The position numbers and the translations under genes were made by a program. The notes beneath the pieces were generated by a model, which was given only the letters and a program-made list of their open reading frames with translations, made no database searches and was not told the origin of the DNA. From an uncultured Lachnospiraceae bacterium (GTDB lineage Bacteria > Bacillota > Clostridia > Lachnospirales > Lachnospiraceae), in assembly GCA_910577785.1 (NCBI GenBank), contig CAJTNT010000023.1, positions 4,154-68,153 on the forward strand: a stretch of DNA of 64,000 nt, given 5' to 3'. Positions 1 through 8,800 of the stretch are shown here, piece by piece. Numbering within the stretch: position 1 is the stretch's first letter; every line of letters starts with the position of its first letter.

Positions 1-1
1 G

Positions 2-646
2 GCTCTCTTTGAACAATATGCCGAGCAGCAGGCGCAATATGTGGAAGCCCAGGAAAATCTCCTTGATCAATACGAGGATAAATTGTCGGCATACCTGACT
101 CAGCTCAGCAGCCAGAACCTGACAGAGCGGGAGGCTCAGAGCGTCTCAACCCTGATGCACAGCATCAGTGATTTTGAGCGCATTGGCGACCATGCCCTCA
201 ATCTGATGGAGACTGCCCGCAAGATGGAAAAGAAAGAAATGGCATTTTCCAGGAAGGCGAAGCTGGAGCTGGAAGTCTACAGCGCAGCCGTAAAAGATAT
301 CCTGGAGCGTTCCATCCGCGCATTCTGCAGCCACGACCCCGACCTTGCATTATCTGTAGAGCCTTTAGAGGAAGTAATTGACGGGCTGAACAAAGAGGTA
401 AAAAAGCGCCATATCAAGCGCCTTCAGAAAGGGAAATGCACCATCGGCCTGGGACTTGCGCTGGCAGATATCGCCATGAACTATGAGCGTGTGGCAGACC
501 ATTGCTCCAACCTGGCTGTCTATATGATCCAGATGGAAGACAGCACAATGGAAGCCCATGGCTACCTGGACAGCCTTTCGGATGAAAACCGCATGTATTT
601 CCTGCAGATGCAGGAGGCCTACCGCAGGAAATATAAGCTGGCATAG
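2..646 (+). CDS. Na/Pi cotransporter family protein, C-terminal PhoU-like domain (5' partial)
   Basis: The reading frame is open from base 2, so the gene starts outside the window; the GTG at 41 is internal, not a start. The visible 214 residues form a helical PhoU-type domain, with the family signature ISDFERIGDHALNLME and a second copy of the same kind of motif (NYERVADHCSNL) about 100 residues later. PhoU-type tails occur in free PhoU and at the C-terminus of bacterial Na+/phosphate symporters (NptA/YjbB type). The long helical lead-in and the absence of pst genes nearby favour the symporter tail, but the membrane part is not in view. A PhoB/PhoR-type pair lies 50 kb away with no visible link. 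Confidence 0.75.
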   Translation, partial: ALFEQYAEQQAQYVEAQENLLDQYEDKLSAYLTQLSSQNLTEREAQSVSTLMHSISDFERIGDHALNLMETARKMEKKEMAFSRKAKLELEVYSAAVKDILERSIRAFCSHDPDLALSVEPLEEVIDGLNKEVKKRHIKRLQKGKCTIGLGLALADIAMNYERVADHCSNLAVYMIQMEDSTMEAHGYLDSLSDENRMYFLQMQEAYRRKYKLA

Positions 647-706
647 GATTTTTAGGGGGGATGGCCATACGGCCTGCTTCAGCGTTCGTTTCGCCAGGCA
701 TAAATG

Positions 707-1150
707 CTAAATGTCATACCCATCCTCCCCAAACCTCACATCCCAGATGGCCTCCTCCACTACCTTCACACATCCCTCCGTATCCTTGATGATATCCTTC
801 CCCCAGAAATGAATCACAGTCCACCCCAAAAAGAGAAGCCTGCGATCCGTCTCCCAGTCCCGGCTGCGGTTCCGTTCAATCTTCTTCAGCCAATACTCAG
901 GGTTCTTGCCCTTTTCCAGCCGGGGTTTCAGTACGTCCCAGTCCTTTCCATGGAAAAATTCACTGTCACAGAAAATGGCAATCTTATATTTTGTCAGGGC
1001 GATATCCGGACTCCCAGGCAGCGCCTTGTAATTCTTGCGGTAACGGTATCCCTTTTCCCACAGCGCCTTTCTCAGCCGCAGCTCGATGGAGGTATCCTGG
1101 CTGCGTATTCGGCTCATATTCTTAGAAATCATTTCCTGGCTTCTTGGCAT
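707..1150 (-). CDS. vsr: Very short patch repair endonuclease (Vsr family)
   Basis: A 147-residue protein, the usual Vsr length. Vsr nicks next to T:G mismatches that arise when 5-methylcytosine deaminates. The N-terminal MSRIRSQDTSIE block, the PGSPDIA motif holding the Mg2+-binding aspartate, and the following KIAIFCDSEFFHG strand match the family, where the last motif is commonly FxHGCFWH. Here the usual C and W positions are replaced (SEFFHGKDW), as seen in the divergent Vsr/DUF559-like branch. The aspartate and histidine are kept. No cytosine methyltransferase or restriction enzyme lies next to it. The start ATG at 1150 has a GGGATGGGG purine stretch upstream. The gene is convergent with the phosphate transporter gene. 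Confidence 0.85.
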   Translation of the reverse strand: MPRSQEMISKNMSRIRSQDTSIELRLRKALWEKGYRYRKNYKALPGSPDIALTKYKIAIFCDSEFFHGKDWDVLKPRLEKGKNPEYWLKKIERNRSRDWETDRRLLFLGWTVIHFWGKDIIKDTEGCVKVVEEAIWDVRFGEDGYDI

Positions 1151-1320
1151 GCCCCATCCCTTCTTCCTGTTTTGCTATGTCTTTTGCTATATTTTAACAA
1201 AAATTAAGGAGTAAGTAAACAAAGATTGATTTTTACTATTTCCATTTTGGGCATTTTGGGTTATTATGGTAAGAGGAAAGACAATACGGATCTATATAGT
1301 ATGGATGGAGGAGTTTCTCT

Positions 1321-4300
1321 ATGGATAGAAGGAAGAAATTACTACAGGGTATAATTGGGGCTTTTATTTTACTTGTGATGATTCTATTGATGTTTTTTTG
1401 GTATTCTTCAGAGAATCAGAAGCGGATTGAGCGGCAGAATAAATATTATGCGGCTGATTCGGCGCGGCAGAAGGCGGGGCATATAGAATCTGAGTTCCAG
1501 AATGCCTTGAACCGCATCAGCACCTATGCGTATTTTCTGGGGGAAGGACTGTCTGAGCCGAAGGTTACGGTGAAAATGCTCCAAGATATGGAGGAAAATT
1601 CTTTGTTTGATTCTTTCCGCTTTACGGACCGTGAGGGGAAGAATATTTCTTCGGATGGGCAGATATTTGACGCGACAGACCAGGATTATTATATCCAGGG
1701 CATGCAGGGGAAGAGCGGCATGTCCCTGATTTATAATTCCAAGAAGACTGGGGAGACGGTGATGGGCTTCTATACGCCTCTTTGGTACCAGGGAGAGGTG
1801 ATAGGGGTGCTGCGGGGCGTCTATTCTGCGAAGCTCTATCTGCAGGATATTTTGGATATTACGTATTTTGGGGAACAGGCAGGGGCATATCTCTGCACCA
1901 GGGAAGGGGAAATCATTGCCAGCGGGAGCTTGGGCATTGATGAGGGGATTTTGCTGGATAGGATGCTGGAATCTGGGGACCTCGATCAGGCCTCCTACCA
2001 ACAGGCGCAGCAAATTTTCCAGGATAGCGGGGAAGGGGTAGTCACCTGTAGCGAAGAGAGCGAAATTGATAACCTCTGTATTATACATTTTCCAGAGGAT
2101 GGATATGTCTATGTACAGGCATTTCCCAAGCAGGTGACCCAGGCGATGGTCGGGAATGCAAACCGTACCGGGATGATACTGGAGGCAATGCTGCTGGGGC
2201 TGTTTTTCCTGTATGTGATTTTTTTGGTGATCCATTCTGGGCGGGAATGGAAGCAGCTGGAGCGGGAGAACCGGGACATGGGCTATGTCATCAACGGCGT
2301 CAATACCCTGTTTTCGCGGTTTGTGATGGTGGATTTGGAGAAGGATACCTATCAGTACCTGGTGAACACCAGGCCGGAGCAGGAGGATTTCCCTCTGGAA
2401 GGGGAGTATGGGCAGTTTTTTGCTTACTTGTGTTCGTATCTTGCAGAAGAGGAGGACAAGGAAACATTTGCAAGGATTTTTGAAAAGGATTCCCTGCTCC
2501 GGGAGCTGGAGGGGGAGATATCGGATATCCGCTTTGAGTACCATGTGCAGCGGAACGGTATTTCCGAATGGGAGCATCTGAACATTGTGTGCCTGGAACG
2601 CAAAAATGGCAGAGCCAGCAAGATTATGGTGATCCGCCAGAATATTACAGAGGTCAAAGAGAAGGAAATGCAGATTCAGGCGGAGATTTCCCTTGCCAAC
2701 CGCAAGGAGCGCCAGTACCGGGTGGCGATTACCAAGGACTCTATCTGTACATATGACTTTAACCTGACCCATGACTGGCTGGAACAGGATATTATTAATC
2801 TGGCGGATGAAAACGGCGGCTCCCTGCTGGGAATGGTGGGGATGGAAGCGCCCTGCAGGGTATCTGAGTGGTTTGAGCGCTGGAAGGAATTTGTGGCGGA
2901 AGAGTCCATGGAGGACTACAGCAAGGTCGTGGATGTGGAATATCTGAAGGACAGCTATGAGGAAGGGCGTGCAGAAGTGGCTCTGGAATACTGGCGTCAG
3001 TATGGGGAGCGCAAGATTTGCGTCCGCCAGTCCTTTATCATGACCCAGGATGACAGCAGCGGGGATATTATTGTCATGGTTGTGACCAAGGATATCACAG
3101 AGCAGGTGAAGAAGCAGATGGAGCAGACGCAGGCGCTGCAGGAGGCGCTGATGCAGGCACAGCATGCCAATAAGGCCAAGACAACCTTCCTGTCCAATAT
3201 GTCCCATGATATCCGTACGCCAATGAATGCGGTGATCGGCTTTGCGACAATTGCCGTCAACCATATTGACAACAAGGCACAGGTGACCGAATGCCTGCAT
3301 AAGGTGCTTTCCTCCAGTAACCATCTGCTCAGTTTGATTAATGATATTTTGGATATGAGCCGGATTGAGAGCGGGAAGGTGCAGATTAAGGAGCAGGCCT
3401 GCAATATTTCCGATGTGATGCATGACTTGATTAATATTATCCAGCCCCAGGTGAAGGCCAAGCAGATTGACCTGTATATTGATACGTATAATATATCAAA
3501 TGAGGAAGTGATAGCGGATTCCCTGAAGCTGAACCAGGTATTCCTCAACTTGCTGAGCAATGCAGTGAAATACACGCCCGCTCGGGGGAGCATTTATTTT
3601 AGGATTATACAGAAAGCGTCTTTCTGCCGGGGGTACAGTGATTATGTCTTTGTGATCCAGGACAATGGCATCGGCATGTCGCCAGAGTTTGTGGAGCATA
3701 TCTTTGAACCCTTTGAGCGCGAGGCAAGCACGACACGTACGGGCATCCAGGGCACGGGCCTGGGGATGGCCATTACCAAGAATATTGTCGATATGATGGG
3801 CGGCAAGATCAGCGTCACCAGTGAGAAGGATAAGGGAAGCGAATTTACGGTAGAACTTCGGCTGAAGCTACAGGACAATATGCAAAGCAGCAAGGAGATT
3901 GAAGAGCTGAAGGGGAAACGTGTGCTGGTGGTAGATGATGATATGGATACTTGCGACGGCGTAAGCCAGATGCTGGAGCAGATTGGCATGCGCCCTGAGT
4001 GGACGACTTCCGGGCGGGAGGCTGCCTACCGCGCCAAAATGGCTCTTGAGCAGGACGATCCCTACTATAACTATCTGATTGACTGGCAGATGCCGGAAAG
4101 CAACGGGATGGAGACTACCATGAAAATCCGTGGGATGGTTGGCGAGGATGTGCCGATTATTATCCTTACGGCCTATGACTGGTCAGACATCGAGGACGAG
4201 GCCAAGCTGGCGGGCGTCAGCGCGTTTTGCGCCAAGCCGCTGTTTATGTCCGATCTGCGGACAGTCCTGCTGGCAGTGAACCATCTGGCGGCAAAGGAAG

Positions 4301-4713
4301 AGCAAGTAGCAGCTTGGACTCTGGCTGATTTTAAGGGCAAGCGCGTGCTGCTGGTGGATGATATTGAGATGAACCGTGAGATTGCGGAGGAAATCCTCAA
4401 GGAAACAGGCTTTATGGTAGAGTCTGCGCCGGATGGGACAGATGCCGTGGATATGGTCAAGGCCTCAGAGGAATACTATTATGATGTAATCCTGATGGAT
4501 GTGCAGATGCCGATTATGGACGGGTATGAGGCTACAAAGATAATCCGTACCTTGCCAAGGGAGGATGTGAGGGATATGCCGATTATCGCCATGACGGCCA
4601 ATGCGATGGATGAGGATAAGGAAGAGGCGCTGAAAAGCGGGATGAACGACCATATCGCCAAACCGATTGACATGGATTTGTTTATGGAAGTCCTGGGGAA
4701 GTTCTTAAATTAG
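1321..4713 (+). CDS. Hybrid sensor histidine kinase with two receiver domains
   Basis: A 1130-residue membrane kinase. A transmembrane helix (about 10-28) and a second (about 283-304) enclose an extracellular Cache-like sensor. A PAS-like region (about 325-600) and coiled coil lead into HisKA with phospho-acceptor H629 in NMSHDIRTPMN. The ATPase domain shows the N box (NLLSNAVKYT), DNGIGM and GTGLGMAI. Two receivers follow: one at about 865-985 with D921 in DWQMP, and one at about 1005-1130 with D1060 in MDVQMP. No HPt domain is present, so the phosphorelay partner must be elsewhere or the receivers act on the kinase itself. The gene stands alone, with no adjacent response regulator. The start has GGAGG 10 bases upstream. 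The ligand cannot be read from sequence. Confidence 0.93.
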   Translation: MDRRKKLLQGIIGAFILLVMILLMFFWYSSENQKRIERQNKYYAADSARQKAGHIESEFQNALNRISTYAYFLGEGLSEPKVTVKMLQDMEENSLFDSFRFTDREGKNISSDGQIFDATDQDYYIQGMQGKSGMSLIYNSKKTGETVMGFYTPLWYQGEVIGVLRGVYSAKLYLQDILDITYFGEQAGAYLCTREGEIIASGSLGIDEGILLDRMLESGDLDQASYQQAQQIFQDSGEGVVTCSEESEIDNLCIIHFPEDGYVYVQAFPKQVTQAMVGNANRTGMILEAMLLGLFFLYVIFLVIHSGREWKQLERENRDMGYVINGVNTLFSRFVMVDLEKDTYQYLVNTRPEQEDFPLEGEYGQFFAYLCSYLAEEEDKETFARIFEKDSLLRELEGEISDIRFEYHVQRNGISEWEHLNIVCLERKNGRASKIMVIRQNITEVKEKEMQIQAEISLANRKERQYRVAITKDSICTYDFNLTHDWLEQDIINLADENGGSLLGMVGMEAPCRVSEWFERWKEFVAEESMEDYSKVVDVEYLKDSYEEGRAEVALEYWRQYGERKICVRQSFIMTQDDSSGDIIVMVVTKDITEQVKKQMEQTQALQEALMQAQHANKAKTTFLSNMSHDIRTPMNAVIGFATIAVNHIDNKAQVTECLHKVLSSSNHLLSLINDILDMSRIESGKVQIKEQACNISDVMHDLINIIQPQVKAKQIDLYIDTYNISNEEVIADSLKLNQVFLNLLSNAVKYTPARGSIYFRIIQKASFCRGYSDYVFVIQDNGIGMSPEFVEHIFEPFEREASTTRTGIQGTGLGMAITKNIVDMMGGKISVTSEKDKGSEFTVELRLKLQDNMQSSKEIEELKGKRVLVVDDDMDTCDGVSQMLEQIGMRPEWTTSGREAAYRAKMALEQDDPYYNYLIDWQMPESNGMETTMKIRGMVGEDVPIIILTAYDWSDIEDEAKLAGVSAFCAKPLFMSDLRTVLLAVNHLAAKEEQVAAWTLADFKGKRVLLVDDIEMNREIAEEILKETGFMVESAPDGTDAVDMVKASEEYYYDVILMDVQMPIMDGYEATKIIRTLPREDVRDMPIIAMTANAMDEDKEEALKSGMNDHIAKPIDMDLFMEVLGKFLN

Positions 4714-4751
4714 GAAAAGTTATTTTTGAGTAGTTCCGAAGGGACTGTCCT

Positions 4752-4786
4752 GTAAAAAGAATCCCGCAGAGCGGGATTCTTTTTAC
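4752..4786. terminator. Bidirectional intrinsic terminator
   Basis: A perfect 16-bp stem with a 3-base loop (left arm 4752-4767, right arm 4771-4786). It is flanked by A-runs and T-runs that serve both strands. It sits between the convergent hybrid kinase and NYN genes, and its right arm overlaps the NYN stop codon. Confidence 0.9.
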
Positions 4787-5652
4787 ATTTTTTTGAGTAC
4801 CTTAACCAAAGGCCGCAGCGCTTTGTAATAACCTTGTGCTTTCTGTGCGCCGAATTTTTTGTCAAACCCCACCTTGATCGCAGACAGATCTTTAAAGTTA
4901 TGGGATTGGAGGATCTTGTAAGAGGCTTCGGCATGTCCTGTTTCAAATCCATGGACACGGAAGATAGCCTGTACCAGCCTTACGCTCCGGGTATAGGAAT
5001 CCCCTACGCAATATTGGGAAAGCTCTTTGCGAAGGCTGGTATCCTGACGGAACTTGCGGTACCATTCACGCCCTGCATCCTGCCCTAGGAGGATAGTCAT
5101 AACATTGTACCAGCCGTTTAGGTCTGAGGTAGGGAGGGAACGGGCTACCTCCAGCGCATACTGTTCTCCTGAGAGCCTTTTGGCAGAGGGAGCAGCCGCC
5201 TGGGGGGATAGGGGTACGGCAGCGGCGGCTTTGCTGGAAGCGGTTTTTTTCTTCTTGGCCTTTTTCTTCTTAGATTTCTTCTTGTGCTTGGGTTCCTCGT
5301 ATTGCTTCTGGGAGATGTCAATGTTGCGGCTTTTCCAGAAATCTATCGTATTCTGATAGTCCCGGTCATTCGAAAAGATACAGAAGGACGCATTGGGATG
5401 CCGGGCAATCAGGTAGGACAGTACGCCAATCAGCTGGTAATCCAGCGCGTTGCTGCCGGCTGCGCATTCCAGCCACTGGATTTTGGGGTTATGGTTGTGC
5501 TTCATTAGAAATTTTTCCATGTGTTTGGAGTGGTTTTCCGTATAAAAGGTAATAATCTGTTCCTTTTTCTTTAATTTCCCAGGCAGTTCCAGCCATCGGT
5601 CGCCAACATTTTCGGTATCGATTAAATAGTATTTCCGTTTTGTTTTTCCCAT
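4783..5652 (-). CDS. NYN/PIN-like RNase domain protein with lysine-rich linker
   Basis: A 289-residue protein. Residues 5-110 form a PIN/NYN-type fold: the start YYLIDTENVG (D12), GSNALDYQL (D71) and FSNDRDY (D96/D98) give the spaced acidic residues expected of a metal-dependent RNase site. Residues about 121-137 are almost all lysine, followed by an Ala/Pro linker and a helical C-terminal domain (about 160-289) that I do not recognise. The longer open frame reaches 5841, but ATG 5652 is preferred because GGAG lies 7 bases upstream and the catalytic strand begins right after it. RNA cleavage is inferred from the fold; the basic linker suits nucleic-acid contact. Confidence 0.75.
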   Translation of the reverse strand: MGKTKRKYYLIDTENVGDRWLELPGKLKKKEQIITFYTENHSKHMEKFLMKHNHNPKIQWLECAAGSNALDYQLIGVLSYLIARHPNASFCIFSNDRDYQNTIDFWKSRNIDISQKQYEEPKHKKKSKKKKAKKKKTASSKAAAAVPLSPQAAAPSAKRLSGEQYALEVARSLPTSDLNGWYNVMTILLGQDAGREWYRKFRQDTSLRKELSQYCVGDSYTRSVRLVQAIFRVHGFETGHAEASYKILQSHNFKDLSAIKVGFDKKFGAQKAQGYYKALRPLVKVLKKM

Positions 5653-5756
5653 GTTTACTCCTTTTTGATTGTGCATATGCCGGGCGTTTTCCACGGTGCT
5701 TAAAAGTAGTATATCACAAAAATTTAAGAAAGCAAGGAAAAGAGGTGGGAAAACTG

Positions 5757-5788
5757 GCAAAAAGGGGCTGCCATGGCTGGCAGCCCCT
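5757..5788 (-). terminator. Intrinsic terminator of the GH59-type gene
   Basis: A perfect 10-bp GC-rich stem (5763-5772 with 5779-5788) with a 6-base loop, followed on the minus strand by a T-run. It lies 17 bases past the stop codon of the large minus-strand gene. Confidence 0.85.
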
Positions 5789-5804
5789 AGGGGAGGTAAG
5801 GATG

Positions 5805-8800
5805 TTACCTTTTGATTTTCACGCGTCCCGTCTTGCTCCATACGGAATAGGAAGTTACCTTGCCGGATTTCTTGTAGCAGCGGATGCGTACATAGTATGT
5901 CTTGCCTTTCTTAATCCCGGAAGAAAGGGTCTTGCTGATTTTGCTGTTTCCAGATACCTTTACCGTTTTGGCGCCTTTGAATTTCTTGCTGGTAGAATAC
6001 TGGATCTGGTATCCGCTGGCCTTGGTGTTGCGGCTCCATTTGAGGCTGATCTTGCGTTCCTTGGCATTGGCGGCGCGGCTGATCTTGTTGGCGCTCAGGC
6101 GGAAAATGCTCTTGATGGAAGAGTAGCTGCCTTTTACGCTGCCTTTGTAAGCGCATACCCGATACTGGTATTTTGTGCCGTTTTTGTTGGCCTTTGTGTC
6201 TGTCCAGGAAGTGGTGGAAGCCTTGGTAATCTTCTTGGCGGTCTGCCAGCTGCCATTCCCAGCTTTGCGCTGGAGGTAATAGCCGTTTACGCCGGATATC
6301 TTTTTCCAGCTGATTTTGATGCCCTTGCTGACGTTTGATGTGGCAGAAAGGGTTCCCTTCTTAGGTTTTGTGACAGAGGCGGGCTTTTTGTAGCCGCAGC
6401 GGGAACAGGTGTTGCCCTGGAACGTGTGGTTCTCAATGCGGGTGTCGTCGCCGTCCTTGCAGGATGCCGTATGGGTCTTGCCATCCTTATTGTCTTTGTA
6501 GGTGTAGCTGTGCTGGTGTGCGGCCGGTTCTTTCGCGCCACAGAGGGAGCAGGAACCGTTTGCATAGGTATGGCTTTCCGTAGCGGCGCTGCCGCAGTCT
6601 GCGCAGGTGCTGGTGTGCGTACCGTTGCCATTGTCTTTGCATGTGTAGCTGTGGCTTGTTTCGTTGCGGAAATCGCAGTCCTTGCAGGAAACGGTGTGCG
6701 TGCCATTGTTGTTGTCCTTGTAGGTGCAGCTATGATTTTCCGTAGAAATGATGAAGCCGCAGTCTTTGCAGACGATGGAGTGTGTGCCGTTGCCGTTGTT
6801 TCGGTAGGCTGTCTCATGGACATGCGCCTGGCCGGAGGTACGGATCACTGCAAGGAAGCTGATAACAGGCGCCTGGCTGCCAGTGCAGGTGATGGTGTAG
6901 GTCAGTGTCTGCGCGGTTGGCACGGCAAAGGCGAAGGTGTTGATGATATCGCCGCTGCTGCCGTTCAAGCCGAGAGTTCCAGCGTCTGCACTCTTGCCGT
7001 CCATGGTTAAGGTTGCCTTCATGGGGCGGTCCATATTCCACCATTCACGGTGTCCGGAAATTAATTTGTATTCTCCGGCAGGTAATGTGAATGCATAGGA
7101 AAGGGTTTCGCCCTGGGTATTGTTGGCGCCATACAGGCCGGTGGCCATCATATCGGCGGTGCCGTTGTGGCTCTTGGTTCCGGCATCCTGGTCTACTAAG
7201 CCCCAGGAATTGTTGTCTGCCTTGAACTGGTCAGAGGCCTGGTTCAGGAGTTTGTCGCCAAGGGCGGCCTTTACGGCTGCAAATGGCTCAGTGGTAGCAT
7301 TGGCGGCTGGGGTGCCGTCTACGCTGTCAATAAAGTAAACCGTATTGCCCGGAATTACCATGTTCACAGGGATGGAAGCCGTAAGCGGAAGGCCAAGCGC
7401 AGTGACGCCGCCTTCTATCGTGCCGATGATGGAGGCCTGCTGGAATTCCTTGCCTTCAAAATGCTGGTCGGACAGATTCCAGCGGATGTTTTTCTTAACA
7501 GTTTGCCCGGCGGCTGTTTCAACTTCTACCTGTTCAGGCAGCTCCAGATCCTGTGCAGAAGTACCCGTTACCAGCGTATCTATGGCGGGAAGCTCTGTCT
7601 TTACGGAAACCAGCACATCATCATTGACTGCCAGCCTGCTGCCCAAGGCATAGAGGGCGTCAATGTTCAAAGCGCCGGATTTTACTACCACCTGGATGGT
7701 ATGCTGGCCGTGTTCCAGGCCGGAGAGGGTATACGTCTCGCCGCGTGCAGGGGAAGCAAGCGTAGCGGCGTTTTCTGCTGCTTTAATGCCGTCTACAAAG
7801 ACGTCTAATGTGGCGGAGCCATCGTTCGTCCCCAAGATCGAGAAGCCGGCGCCTGTGATGGGGAAGCTGAAGGAGGCATTGGCGGCGCTGGTGACGGACA
7901 TGGTGCGGTACCAGTTGTCAGCGCTTCCGCTGCCAGGGTTGTTGATGTCCCAGGCTCCCTCATAGGAAACGGAGTCGTCCTGCCCATCCACCATGCTCAG
8001 CGCATAGGGGATGCCGCCGTCTATGGTTTCAATTAAGAGGTTGTCAAAGTATACCTGGCTCCAGGAGGAACTTAATTTTACACGTCCGGAGAGCATGGGC
8101 ACAGGATCCTGGTAAGTGGCCACGGTCTCGCCGTTAATCAGGACAGCGACCATGCCGCCAAGCGCCATCATGCTTACCTTGTATTTGCCATCGGCATTTG
8201 TGGCTACGGAACCGCTGTCTACCTTGGCGCCAATGCGATACAGTTCCCATTTACCAGCTCCATTGAGGTTAAGGGTATAGCCGCTGTTGTTCCAGTTCAT
8301 GCCGGTCTGGGAACGGACAGTCAGGCGGGCATAGGCATTGGAGGATGCGTTTGGAATACGGATATCAACAGAGGTGGAATAGTCCATCCAGCGGAAATCG
8401 CCGACTATCGTCGAGGGGTCGCCGCCGTTCCACTGCGGCACGGCGCTGGCCAGCTCTTGCTTGAGTTCACCGTTCTCCACAATCCATGCGCCATGGGTAT
8501 CCAGCATGTAGCGCGGCTCATTGCCGCGTTCCTGCAAGTATCCGTCAGGCTCCTCGGCATATTCAAAGTTGTCTGCATACAGTACCTTGTCGTCAGTGAC
8601 GCCGTTGGTATGGCCACTGGCATCGGTGTCCAGTACAGCGCGGTCCTGGTTGTGGATGTCCTCTTTGGGCACATTTCCGGGATCGGTGTCAAGAGTCGTG
8701 GCCGTGGCGATGCTGTAAGCGGGCAGTGTGACATACCAGCCATTGTCTGCGGATTCGATCGTCCCCTTGTCCTGTAAGTAATGGTCTGTTTCTGTAAGCC

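Noticed and set aside
704..1207. 167-codon plus-strand frame
   Set aside because: Antisense to vsr, whose conserved motifs settle the coding strand.
1408..3423. 671-codon open frame on the minus strand
   Set aside because: It is fully antisense to the hybrid histidine kinase, whose motifs are unambiguous; the product is His/Leu/Pro-rich with no recognisable domain or ribosome site.
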